Below, in pieces: positions 12,209 through 23,199 of a stretch of DNA of 64,000 nt. A program made the position numbers and the translations under genes. The stretch spans positions 17,667,613-17,731,612 of the forward strand of contig NC_087071.1 of the NCBI RefSeq assembly GCF_963678635.1, in the 5' to 3' direction. The notes beneath the pieces are model-generated. The model had not been told where the DNA came from, ran no database searches, and was given only the letters and a program-made list of their open reading frames with translations. Within the stretch, counting starts at the first letter, position 1. Every line of letters starts with the position of its first letter. This DNA is from Symsagittifera roscoffensis (Eukaryota > Xenacoelomorpha > Acoela > Convolutidae).

Positions 12209-13299
12209 TCATTTTATTGGCCCAAATAAAATTTCAGATTTTTTCAAATGTTCCGTCGACTTTTTCACGAAGTTGCTCTTCATAAGGCAAAAAGGGTGTG
12301 TCTTTTTGACCAGAGCCAATCTATTTCTCATATGCTCAATATTAAAATTCGCCTGAAGAAAGTCTTCACGTGTATCACACAACTCATGCGACGAACTCGG
12401 TTTTTCACGCGCTAGAAGAAAATAAGCAAAACAATATCCGGTAATAAACGAATCAAAACCAGCTCGATGTCCAAACGAACAATTCGTATCATTCTGTGTT
12501 TTTTCATCTTGCGAACTTTTCTCAACACTCGCTCCGAAACTCGAGTTTTTGTCAAGTTTTATTCGTTTTTGCGCTCTTTGATGTGTGTAATAATATTCCG
12601 CGTCTAGGATATCATCCACATTATGACTATACGAACACTCACTCCCAATCAAACAATAGCCACTCTGAGCAAATTTCTCACAAATCGCAAACCCAGGTTG
12701 CAGTGAAATGTCAACTCCGTTTAACAGACTGTGGAATTTTTTACCCAACTTGCAAGGCACGTTAATAGTCGGTTCTATGCTGTCAAATTTAGGGAAGGAT
12801 ATCACGACATTTTTAAGTTTATTTGCCTTGTTTATTGCATCGTTTCTCTGAATTTTCTTGAAAATATAACTTAAATAACTACAAGATAAATCTTCAGCGT
12901 CGAAAGATATATATTTTGTATCGTAAACACCTCCTCGAAACAAATCATTCACATCCTGCTGAAACACGTCCGCTTTTTCGGGCAAATCTTGGTAAAAATG
13001 ATGGTACATAAAAACCAAGTCGCAAAAGCCATTGTGAAATACAATCGGTAATTTGTGTCGAATAATCTGAAGAATTACCAAGCGAATAGACAAGTTCTCT
13101 GGTTTAAGTTGGCTCACGTATTTAGTTACATTTAGCTCATCTCTTTCGTCTAGACTGTAGGGCAATCCTATTTGGAATAATTGGTTGAAGTCAAAGCCAT
13201 GTTTAATGAGAAATTTGGCAGCTTTCGGCTCAATTATGAAGTTTTCATTGCAGAGTGTTTTAGCGTCAAACACGTAGACATCAAACGGGAGACATTTTT
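12209..13299 (-). CDS. TOE1: TOE1-like 3' exonuclease, C-terminal exon
   Basis: The product matches TOE1, a nuclear DEDD-type 3' exonuclease of the CAF1 family that trims small RNA 3' tails. Visible features are a block with HNGFCDLVFMYHHFYQDLP (HNG…DLVF…FY..LPE is characteristic of TOE1/PARN relatives), VYDTKYIS, a CCCH zinc finger of C-x8-C-x5-C-x3-H spacing at about residues 216-235 of the open frame, and HRAGFDSFITGY, the last exonuclease motif, placed after the zinc finger as in TOE1. The first catalytic D-x-E motif is missing. The open frame continues to 13,330, but a pyrimidine-rich tract followed by AG at 13,301-13,300 is a good splice acceptor, so earlier exons should lie beyond 13,330. 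I could not find them. The terminal stop is at 12,209. Confidence 0.8.
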
Positions 13300-13662
13300 C
13301 TAAACAAGTGTAAACAACAATTATTGACATCAGAAGTCCATTTGATGAAATAAAAAAGATAAAAAATTTTCTAGTATTGCTTAGAAATCAAAAAAAATAT
13401 ATAAAATTAACCAGTTCTTTAATTTTAGAAATATATTATTATTCAAAGCAATTTAAAGAGATTTTTGTAATGAAAAATCATCAGAAGAGTAGCCAATTGA
13501 TGTGGAAGCTGCACAGATTGTTCAGACCAAAATTGTTCAAAAGGAACTTAATTAAGGAGTTTTCTGTTTTTTTTTGTGAAGCTGCACTTAGCAAACATGA
13601 CCGATAAAACGCCGAAAAGGGGAGTTAAAAGCACGAAAATACAAATGAACTTAGAAAAAACT

Positions 13663-13735
13663 TCTCTCCATGAGAATCAAACCGCGACCTCCAAGCTCAT
13701 AGGCTACTGTCTACACACCTGTGCCACCAAAGAGA
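13663..13735 (-). ncRNA. tRNA-like sequence
   Basis: A 73-nt minus-strand segment has a 7-bp acceptor stem with wobble pairs (TCTCTTT with GGAGAGA), an A-box TGGCACAGGTG that fits the consensus, and a B-box-like GGTTTGATTCT. The T-stem is degraded. Most likely a tRNA-derived pseudogene. Confidence 0.45.
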
Positions 13736-13983
13736 CGGTTGAAAAGACGTCGTAATATACACAAGCTTCCCATGCCAACGATACTTTTTAAAAAATAAAA
13801 ACTCTAATCTTCATAATTTTTAAAGAGGCTTAGCTGAGTTTTATATCACATGTCTCAGAAATAAAACTGATGGTTAATGAAATTTGGTACGATGATTTTG
13901 CAGTGCGGGATAACTCGCCACGCATAAATAATGTGCTTACTCTCTCAGCATCAAACTATAGAACGAGTAGTTGGGCAAGACTT

Positions 13984-14055
13984 TTGGCAAGTTAATATAG
14001 TGGTGAGCGAATTCGGCAAGACCAAAGAAGATCGAGGGATCGATCCCCCGAGGAA
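13984..14055 (+). ncRNA. tRNA-like sequence
   Basis: On the plus strand an A-box-like TAATATAGTGG is followed by a B-box-like GGATCGATCCC with a C/G-rich T-stem. It resembles Asp/Glu-type tRNAs. The anticodon arm is not convincing. Probably a relic. Confidence 0.4.
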
Positions 14056-15900
14056 AAAATCTTTTAAGAATTGGTTTGAATAAAAAACCATCGTGAGCAT
14101 ATATATTCCTCACTTTCTTCGAAAGCTGGAACAAAAACAGTTTCGTTCAGTATTTTTCTTGTCTTCAAAATTGTATATCAGCATTTGGCCATGCTTAAAT
14201 TAGTTTTCCGAAACTGTTTATTAAATGAGGGCATAGTGAAAAGTGCCATATCAGCTATCATTTTCGAGGCAACATTTTTGAACCAATAAAAAACTGCTTG
14301 TTTTTCCATCAGCGAGAAAATTAAAATCCATTTTTCGAAGTGTGCGACGTTTCACTCTCATTTTGTGAGCTCCGCAGTTTTGCGTGACTGAAGGCAGTCT
14401 TATTGCTCCCACTTTGGAGGAAAGTGACAAAATATTTATGCTTGGGGTAGTTTTTTTTAATTCAGACAACTTTCGACTGTTTAATGAACCGTTTTAGAGA
14501 CTTTTCAGCTAAAAATTACAAAAAAAATGTACCTGCATGGGGCTAGAAAACGGTCATTGAGGAAATAATTAACATTAACGGGCGCTATTCACCAGTTTTC
14601 TATAAACACGTTTTGCAGCTTAACCCATGAAAGATATTTCAAATCGACACTCGAAAATCAGAAGAAAATTAAGGGGTGGAAAATTTGAATTATAAAGGAA
14701 TTATTAAATTTGAGACTAATTAATCGAAAAGGAGTACATCATGACCTGAACGATAGAGGCGACAAAACGCCTAAAAGATCAGAAAAAGAACTGAGCTGAA
14801 CTGAAAAGATCCGTTTCTTCAAGAAAATGTCGTCTAATTATAAAACATGGCCACCTTTCTGTTGTTTTGGGTTGTAGAGGAAGAAAGATACGCCCAAACT
14901 GACAATAGATCTCGTCTGGGCAGCATGTCTCACGTCTTCGTATCGCTCCTGCACCGTCGCAGTTCTAAACCAAATAAAACTCTGTATCTTGGCTCTTTTC
15001 CACTCCTTCCCCTCCCCCACATTTGAACATAATTTTGAGAACAATTTCGAAGTTGTCTTATTTTAATGAAACTTGCATGCTGACAAAACTAACTCGAGTG
15101 AACAGATTTTTCTTAATAATTCAATAATTTCAAATACCGATTACATCATAGTTGATATGCATGCACAACCTTACATGTATGTATACAATTGATTGCATCA
15201 TAAAATTGATGTTTGTGTGAGTGGGAGTTCACAGGAATAAGATCCAGAGTTGGCGAAAAAATTGAAATTAACCCAGCAATCGAGATTGCTCAAAACAGAA
15301 ACTGTGCTAATTTATAGCTGACCTGACCTACCTTGAACTTTGACCCAAACCCAATCCACTAAGTTCAAAATCAATAGAGCAGAATGAAGCATTGTTGATA
15401 ACCTCAAGTAATGAGCGGTAACTTTTCACATTGAAATTGTTCACGTTCAAATCCACTATTGGCACATTGAAGTTGTAATTATCCATTTTTACCAATCAAT
15501 CATTCAGATCGAATTGCATAACTAGATCTGAAGAAACCATGTTTGCAATATGGCTGAACTTAATTTATATTGAGGGAAGAATTTTCTGGCTTATTATGAA
15601 TTGAACTTAAATAGATCGTTTACCCGCGTCTGTGGAAAAAGTAAAAGTTCCCGGACAAAAAAAATCTTAGAAACTTGCATTTTCATTAAAAATGCTAAAC
15701 CATGAAATGCGATTTACTAACTCTGCAAAAAATTTGATTAAGATTAAGATTAAGACCATTTTATCCACGGGGGAAAGGACCAACACAAGAGCTGTACAGC
15801 TCATCACGGCGAACCACTGTTGTGCCCCTGTTTAAGAACTACATGCATTATTTTTTGGTTATTTTTCTGGGCTGGGTAATGTTGCTTCACCCTCAAGCAA
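14056..15900. other. AT-rich intergenic DNA, no gene seen
   Basis: No recognisable coding or RNA feature. Open frames are short and low in complexity. Confidence 0.5.
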
Positions 15901-15980
15901 CGAGCACGGATCATGGTGGGCCTCGAACATCCTACCTTTCGATTGAGAGGCCGAGACGTAACCACTTCACAACCGCTCCC
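15901..15980 (-). ncRNA. tRNA-like sequence
   Basis: The minus strand starts GGGAGCGG and ends with TGCTCG, allowing a partial acceptor stem (GAGCG with TGCTC). A box-A-like TTGTGAAGTGG and a box-B-like GTTCGAGGCCC lie in between. Length is about 80 nt. Likely a tRNA-derived relic. Confidence 0.4.
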
Positions 15981-16059
15981 CTAAATTTGTTGATACTTTT
16001 CAATGTTAGCTGAAAATTATTGTAGACCTCGCGTGTGGGGTAGATAGCTAGGTTTTTGA

Positions 16060-16306
16060 GACAAGTTTATAACCACTTGAAAATAGCTTGAATGATAAAA
16101 AATCATGAACCAGATTCTCCAACGAACATAGAATGCAAAAATTTACAATATCGAAGCTCAAAAATTTCAATCAGAGTGAAAAAAGAATCAATAAAACCGA
16201 GGCACATAACGCGACTTTTTTGTTCTAAATGAAAAAATCATTTTTTGGTATTCAGATACAAAGCTAGAGCACCAACCCTGATAACTCGCTTCCCCTAGCA
16301 CCAATC
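16060..16306 (+). repeat. ~1 kb tandem repeat family, 5' part of unit 1
   Basis: This segment (TATAACCACTTGAAAATAGC… to …CTTCCCCTAGCACCAA) matches the first ~250 bases of the units at 19,600 and 20,540. The match stops at 16,306 and the rest of the unit resumes at about 18,893. The simplest reading is that unit 1 was split by about 2.6 kb of later DNA. Confidence 0.7.
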
Positions 16307-17434
16307 CTGACCCCCCGATGATAGGCAATGGTCGCCCAAACAAAAATTTTCTTTTATATAAACTTCGATTTTTTTCTCTTTCAAAATTTTTCTCGATACT
16401 CGGTAACTTGATTGCGTGCTATGAACACATCAGCCAGCTACTTGCTTTTATTGATGTCTTTTTGACGCGTCTCACCGTTTTTGTTTTCAGATTTATATAT
16501 TTTTCCTTTTCTTTTAAGATCTCAAATTACGTATTTATTTGATAAAACGGGCAGTGCTCTGTAACCCAATTGGGTTCGTTAACTGTCCCGTCACTGTCTC
16601 TGGTGCTTCATGTTTAAGTTCTCGTTATATGCATATTTACCAACAACAATGAGAAATGAATTCTTTCTTGCTTTCTTTCGTTTAGGAGGGGAGATAGCTC
16701 AAGCGTTCATTACATGGGGGAGATTGCTCAATTGATCCAACCTGACTTTCTCGAAAATTCGATGAGCATTACTTGTTGAGAAGTCAAACTTAGCCTTAAA
16801 AACATCACCTCCCCCAACAAAACACTTTTCAATATTGAAAAACCGCATTGAAATACACATTAGCTGTAAATAACACCAATACATGGACAGACACCCGTTA
16901 AGCAGAAAAAAAGTCAAAAATTTTTGGAGCTACAAAACTAAAGTTTTTAGTGTACCTCTCTTTCCGAGGCACACACACACACATGGATACTAATAATATT
17001 ACTATTCAGGGTTTAGTTACTAATTAAATCATCAATAGTGGAATGAAGCTTAATGGTTTTCCCTCTCAAACTGGGGAACTTCGTTCCAGTTTTGCTGGTG
17101 AGAATAAAAGCAGAGTTTGAAATTTGGCTTTCCTTGATTTTACTTAAAAATAAGTGAAACTTTATGCACTTATAAATTTGACAGGCTTCATTTTTCGGAC
17201 AAACAAATCAAAAATAGGGAAACACGATCCCCAAAAAACATTGTGCGTTAAGCTGACACATTTATGTTGGATTCGTGCCTCAAGGGGATAAACATCTTAG
17301 CACTTCAAACGACGCCTCCTAAAGCGATTAATCCGTTTTAAAATAAGGCGAAATTTTTTAAGCGCAATAGGTTGAAAGCGAAAAAGAATAACTAGAAAGA
17401 CGGCTAGACAAGTTATTGTTATAACCAATCCGAG

Positions 17435-17734
17435 CAGTAGCGGATTTAGAGGGAGCGGACGCCCCCCCCCCCTCCTCAGGGCATCGACCCCCTGCCGACC
17501 CAAAGGGTCCCCCCTTTGTACTTTTTTGAGATATCCATTTTTGGCCGACTGACCTTAAAAGTGTTCTAAGGGCGCCTTCGGCGCCAATCTATACTAATTT
17601 TGAGTATAAATCAAAATTTTCCAAAAAAGCAAAAGGTCGACAAAACTTTTAAATTTTTTTGAAAATCCGCCCCTCCCCCCCGAGAAATTCCTACATCCGC
17701 GCCTGGATGCGAGTAATTCCTAGATCCGCGCGTG
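17435..17734. mobile_element. hAT-type MITE
   Basis: It starts CAGTAGCGGATTTAGA at 17,435. The right end is the reverse complement of a similar terminus (CAGGCGCGGATGTAGG) at 17,705, with a second near-copy of the terminus ending at 17,734. The flanking 8-mers are AATCCGAG (17,427-17,434) on the left and GATGCGAG (17,706-17,713) and GATCCGAG (17,735-17,742) on the right, i.e. an imperfect 8-bp target duplication. CAG-starting termini and 8-bp duplications are typical of hAT. There is an internal GGCGCC/GGCGCC hairpin near 17,573-17,586 and no coding sequence. Confidence 0.55.
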
Positions 17735-18731
17735 GATCCGAGTAAGTAATTTATAACCAACATAAAAAAAAACAAGGGAACGCGTTTGCTGTAGAATGAG
17801 TACACTAAGTTCCGACCAATATGATTTGTGAAAAAAATATATAATTTTAAAAAATGAAAATTGCAGAAACAATTGTTCTTTTTGTTGCCTAAATTTCCTG
17901 TTACTTTTAATTCATAGAAAAATCCATTAAATTAGGGGATCAATTGAGCAATCGCCCTCCCGTAATGACCAATTGAGCTAATACACTCCCCTTAAGCAAA
18001 ACACAACAAAGGTGGTACCAAATCCAACGCGAGCAGGGACATATGCAATTGGAAGTCGATTGAATTTTTTTAATTTGAGCGACAGGGAAGAATTTTGAAA
18101 AAAATATTGACCTGAAACTTTTTTGTTTGGCAGATCATTATCTCGGAGGAGGTAAGTTACCAGGACTGATGCTTCCATAACTATGTATCTAAATACCCAA
18201 AATCGAACCTTTCAGAAACCTAAAAAGGTACGCGATTGCATATTTTTCAAATTTTCTAACAGAAAAAAGACGATTGATTATGCAAATTAAAAGATTATTT
18301 TTCACTGTAAAACTAATTTTTGGGTTATGATTTTGCGAACTTTGGTAAAGTTAGTTTCACGTGGTTAGATACATGCCTCAAGTACCTATTGAGCTATCCC
18401 CTATGCGGGATTTGGAGGAGATTGCTCATTTGATGCTGATAAGGTGAAAAAAAAACAAGAAGGAGCAGTAACTCAGTTTAAACACAGAGGCGAAGCTGAG
18501 CTTCGCACCACTTGCGATACAAATGAAGAAAGCTGCTAAGTCGGAAAAATTGAAAGTGTCGGTGAAACTAGATTGATCAAAATGGGCTAGCTTTGAAAAA
18601 TGCAAAATTAGCACCAAAAGAAAACTTAACAAGCGGTTAAAAACCCGAAAAATCCTCAGCAGCAACCCTTTAAGCCGAAAAAAAATCAATAAGACTTAAG
18701 ACATAAAAAATCCCCTTCATCCTTGAAACTT

Positions 18732-18752
18732 ATGATGATGATGATGATGATG
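18732..18752. repeat. (ATG)n microsatellite
   Basis: Seven consecutive ATG/GAT triplets. Confidence 0.9.
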
Positions 18753-18892
18753 ACGATTGGTTTGCCACTCTTTCTGGAACTCAAGAGTGGTAGAAGGCTC
18801 ACAAAGCCTAGCAACAAAAACAAGTCTTCAAGACTCGTTTGAATGCAGCAAATTCGTCAATATCAGTTACAAAATCGGGCAGTGAGTTCCAA

Positions 18893-19599
18893 ACCCCCTC
18901 CTCAAAAACACACGAAAACTTTATTTTGTAGTCAAATGGAACAAACACGAGCCACTAAGCCAATATAAAAAAAACGCGAAAACTATTGAGACGACAAAAG
19001 AAAAGAAAACAATTGGAAAAAAAAATTTAATAAAAATTTATTAAATCTAATAAAGAGACTAATAAAAATCTATTAAGTCCCCCTCGTCCTCAAAACACCG
19101 ACAAGCACACAGACTTTTTTGCTCCTCGAGAAACGCAATCTGAGGCCATCAAATCGCCGAAAACTAATAAGCCAATAAAAAAGCTGAGAAAAAAAAATGT
19201 GTCATGAAAAATTTAGCGATTTGTGCTATCCCTTCAAACGACTCAAAACTAGGTCACTAAGCCGATAAAACATAAGCTGAAACTGTTTGGGGCAGAAAAA
19301 AGTTTTCAAGCTAAAAAAAGTAAGCAAACTCAAAGTTATTAAAATTACTAACAGCAGAAATAAATCAGAAAACTTGGAACATTTTTTTCTATTTTGAAAA
19401 AAAGAACAGGTCCTGTCAGATTCGAATCCAAGACTTTGCCGTTCCAGGCGTATTCGTTGCATCCTGGCTAGGTGTGCCGGCAACCCTAAATTTGATGAAA
19501 TTGGTGAACCGAACTGAAATTAACTATTTCTAAACTTGACCATTCTTGAGACCCGACGGATCAGTTGAGCAACCCCTCACCCCCATCCTCGCGTACTTG
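18893..19599 (+). repeat. ~1 kb tandem repeat, 3' part of unit 1
   Basis: Matches units 2 and 3 segment by segment: the CTCCTCAAAAACAC block, the CAAAACAC…AAGCACA…GACTTTTTT block, GGTCACTAAGCCGATAAAAC, and a closing CTAAATTTGATGAAATT. Between these, at about 19,409-19,485, is a minus-strand tRNA-like segment with a B-box-like GATTCGAATC. Confidence 0.7.
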
Positions 19600-20539
19600 A
19601 GACATGTTTATAACCACTTGAAAATATCTTGAATGATATGCAATCATGTACCAGATTCTGCAACGAAGGAGGAATGCGAAAATTTACAATATCAAATCTC
19701 AAAAATTACATTCAGAGTGAAAAAAGAATCAATAAAACTGAGGCACATAAGGCGATTTTTTATCCTAAATTAAAAAAGCATTTTTTGGTATTCAGATACA
19801 AAGCTAGAGCACCAACCTTGGTAAATCGCTTCACCTAGCACCAACCCCTCCTCAAAAACACGAAGAAAACTTTATTTAGTTGTCATATGAAACAACATGA
19901 AGCCACTATACAAAAAGGCGAAAACTATTGAGACAAAAAAGCCGAAAACAATAGGAAAAATTTTTAAAAAATTTATTAAGTCCCCTCGCCCTCAAAACAC
20001 AGCCAAGCACACTGAGACTTTTTTGGTCGTCGAAAAACTCAGCTGGGGGTCATTAAGTCGTTATAACATAGGCGGAAACCTAATATGCCAATAAAAAAGC
20101 TGAGACAAAAAAATTGTGTCATAAAAAATTTAGCAAACTGTGCTCTCTTGAAACGACTCAAAACTAGGTCACTAAGCCGATAAAACACAAGCTGAAACCA
20201 TTTGTGGCAGAATAAAGTTTTTAAGCAACAAAAAGTAAAAACAAACTCAAGGTTAGTAAAATTACAAACAGCAGAAATAAATCAGAACACTCAAAGCAAC
20301 TAGAATGTTTTTTTTTATTTTGAAAAAAGGTCCTATCAAATTCGAACTCAAGACCTTTGCCGTTCCAGGCGTATTCGTTACCTCCTGGCTAAGTGTGCCG
20401 GCAGCCCTAAATTTGACGAAATTTATAAACTGAACTTAAATTTACCATTTCTAAATTAGACCATTCTTTAGACCTGACGGATCAGTTGAGCAACCCCCTC
20501 CCCATCCTCGCGTGTGGGGGCGAGAGCTCAATAAGTACT
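19600..20539 (+). repeat. ~1 kb tandem repeat, unit 2
   Basis: A complete unit of about 940 bp in direct orientation with unit 3. It includes the tRNA-like segment at about 20,330-20,405. It begins near TATAACCACTTGAAAATA and ends at a C-rich CTCCCC block. The unit is non-coding: all frames are broken. Confidence 0.75.
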
Positions 20540-21540
20540 TGAGAGATGTTTATAACCACTTGAAAATAGCTTGAATGATCTGAAATCATGAACCAGATTC
20601 TGCAACGGATATAAAATGCGAAAATTTACAATATCGAAGCTCAAAAATTACAATCTGATTGAAAATAAAATCAATAAAACTGAGGCACACAAACCGACTT
20701 TTTTGTCCTAAATGAAAAAAGCATTTTTTGGTATTCGGATACAAAGCTAGAGCACCAACCCTGGTAACTAGCTTCACCTAGCACCAACCCCTCCTCCTAA
20801 AAAACACGAAGAAAACTTTATATAATTGTCTATTATAATAATTGTCTATAATTATAAACAACATGAAGCCAATATACAAAAAGGCGAAACCTATTGAGAC
20901 TAAAAAGCCGAAAAAAAATTGGAAAAAAATAAACAAAAATTTATTAAGTCTAAAATAAGACTAATAAGAAGTTATTAAGTCCCCTCGCCCTCAAAACACA
21001 GACAAGCACACTGAGACTTTTTTGCTTGTCGAAAAACTCAACTTGAGGTCATTAAGTCATTATAACATAGGCCGAAACCTAATAAGCCAATAAAACAGCT
21101 GAGACAAAAAAATTGTGTCATGAGAAATTTGGCAATTTGTGCTATCCACAGGTGAGCATGAAAATTATGTTTCCCTTCAAACGACTCAAAACTATATTTT
21201 GCTCACTCAAAACTATATTTTGTTCACAGGTCACTAAGCCGATAAAACATAAGCTGAAACCGTTTAGGGCAGAATAAAGTTTCTAAGCAACAAAAAAGTA
21301 TGAACAAAGTCAAGGTTAGTAAAATTACTAACAGCAGAAATAAATCAGAACACTCAAAGCAATGAGAATGTTTTTTTTTTATTTTGAAAAAAAAACAGGT
21401 CCTGTCAGATTTGAACCCAAGACTTTCGTCGTTCCAGGCGTATTCGTTACCTCTGGCTAAGTGTGCCGGCAACGCTAAATTTGATGAACTTTGTGAACTG
21501 AACTTAAAATTACCATTTCTAAATTTGACCATTCTGTGAA
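20540..21540 (+). repeat. ~1 kb tandem repeat, unit 3
   Basis: About 1,000 bp with the same internal order as unit 2. It carries a short local expansion at 20,820-20,860 (TATAATTGTCTAT repeats) and a duplication around 21,185-21,230 (ACTCAAAACTATATTTTG twice). The tRNA-like segment lies at about 21,398-21,475. Confidence 0.75.
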
Positions 21541-21779
21541 CAAAATATTCACGGGAAATACAAGTCGAGTACCTGATTGCGATACCCTCGCTTCTCGCAT
21601 GGGTGATAACTTTAAAAAAAGTAGCGTTAAATATTTTAGAACGATTTAGAAAAGGTCAAATAAAACAGTCAGAAATAGAATATTGTGAACATATTTACAA
21701 AACTGTTTAACAGTCAGAAAGAGAAACAAAGAAGCAGTCAAACTATAGTTCAGAAGACGCGAAACTGAAATAGAGATAT

Positions 21780-22265
21780 TGATGTTATGGCTGCCAGTGA
21801 CTGCTTCTAAAATACAGGCGGCATTACCACGAGCGGCTAAGCCGAAGTCATTGTTTCAGATAGGGGAATCATCTTTTCTCTCCTGTTTGCTCTTCCATTT
21901 TCTTGGATAAGTTTTTCAGTAAGACTCAACTGCTTTCGCTAAAACCTCCAATGGTTTCCACAGCAACTAGCTCAAGATTATAACAGTTAGGTAAGTCCCT
22001 GAAGTGTTTTGTCGAACATTTTCTTGGGCAGTAGCGACTGGCACCTGGTTGCTTAGCTTTAGCGACATGAGAGGCTGCTAGTCGGTGAACGCATGTGAAG
22101 TCCCAACCTGCAGATCTCCCTCGAGACCATGGCAACGTTGTCACGCCGTCCGGCCTCCTCCATCATTTCGTAGCAGGCCGACAGGTAGATGGTAGTTCGG
22201 CAGTGCGGGGGGTTTGGCGGATCATTTGCTTGCCCAGGCTGCGCCTTGAAAATCTCGACTTAAGG
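21780..22265 (-). pseudogene. LINE protein C-terminal domain relic
   Basis: The minus strand reads RPDGVTTLPWSRGRSAGWD, then LAAS…, then LVAVETIGGFSESS, then a TGA followed in-frame by LLKNLSKKMEEQTGEKR. This order (RPDG.T..PW, a WD.T motif, VET.GG, ending in a helical tail) is the post-RT region of the same broad LINE type as at 26.3-28.8 kb and 58.4-60.2 kb, though of a diverged lineage. The upstream edge near 22,265 has a one-base shift. No RT domain is attached. Confidence 0.6.
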
Positions 22266-22419
22266 GACTTGCAGACCAGAGCATGATTACCTAGCTCATC
22301 AGCTCACGATGTGCATAAGAGAGAGCGGCACCAATTCGAAGAGCAGATCAAACGCGAAACTGATAGTCTGTGAGAGCAAGCCCCAAATCGGATGAAGCTA
22401 GAGCGTTCAATCGGTCACA

Positions 22420-22722
22420 TGAGCCTGGTGCGGTCACATGAGCCTGAAATGGCTTGGCCATGTACTGAGAATGCCCCAAGATGAAATTCGAAACGCAGCC
22501 CTAGAGTTTGAGAAAGCTGAAAACTAGAAACGTCCACGAGGTGGCAGTAAGTTTACTTGGAGACAACTCGTGCAGAAAGATGTCCATCCCTTCGCAAAAC
22601 CCCTAAAAATCTCTCAGAAATGGGAAGAATCCTGGTTCGACCGGACAAAAGAAATAGCTGTCAACCAGCTTCAATGGAAAGCCTTGGTTCGAGATGCTCA
22701 TGTGGCGGGCAATGGGCAGTAG
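22420..22722 (+). pseudogene. Non-LTR retrotransposon C-terminal relic, second family
   Basis: A forward frame reads LKWLGHVLRMPQDEIRNAAL, then after a TAG continues KRPRGGSKFTWRQLVQKDV and ends at a TAG near 22,722. The WLGHVLRM…RGR…TW pattern is the usual C-terminal region of RTE/CR1-like endonuclease-RT proteins. The sequence CGGTCACATGAGCCTG is present twice at its start (about 22,412-22,447). It lies immediately beside, and antisense to, the LINE relic at 21,780-22,265. Confidence 0.6.
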
Positions 22723-22950
22723 CTGCCTGGAAAGCCCTATGATGATGATGCGGAAGCTCCGAGAAGACGCGTCTTATGAAGTCAGAGGATTCAAGGAGTA
22801 ACCATCATGGACTTAAGTAGCAATCGGCACAAGCAGGGCGTTCTACTTCGAGGGGTCTAACTGAATCGGGCTGTTTTCAGAGACCTTGGACCGCCAGAAG
22901 TCGGCTGCTTCATTCAGAAACGTGGTAGGTTATTCTCCGACAATTGCAAA

Positions 22951-22980
22951 TGCCAGATCATTCGTTGGTATGATCTGGCA
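22951..22980. repeat. 10-bp inverted repeat hairpin
   Basis: TGCCAGATCA and TGATCTGGCA flank a 10-nt loop, immediately before a minisatellite. Function unknown. Confidence 0.75.
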
Positions 22981-22985
22981 TTTAT

Positions 22986-23125
22986 ATAACTGACGAGATA
23001 TAGGCATGTCTGGAAACTGACAAGATATAGGCATGTCTGGAAACTGACGAGATATAGGCATGTCTGGAAACTGACGAGATATAGGCATGTCTGGAAACTG
23101 ACGAGATATAGGCAGGTCTGGAAAC
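22986..23125. repeat. 27-bp minisatellite, about five copies
   Basis: The unit GAAACTGACGAGATATAGGC… (27 bp) is repeated head to tail with almost no divergence. The minus-strand open frames that cover it are just a nine-residue translation repeat (ISRQFPDMP), not a gene. Confidence 0.9.
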
Positions 23126-23199
23126 GTCAAGTGAGAAATGTATATCAAATCCAGCCACTTTCAGGGGGAGATTAATTTGCTTCCAGTCTTTGTCAGTGA

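Larger units (their letters stand above)
16307..18892. other. DNA interrupting a repeat unit
   Basis: This 2.6 kb separates the two parts of the first repeat unit. It holds a short CA-rich tract at about 16,970-16,983, the MITE at 17,435, and an (ATG)n microsatellite at 18,732-18,752. I see no transposase ORF in it and no clear terminal repeats for the whole stretch. Confidence 0.45.

Noticed and set aside
22986-23125. CRISPR-like array
   Set aside because: The repeats are contiguous with no spacers, and the genome is eukaryotic.
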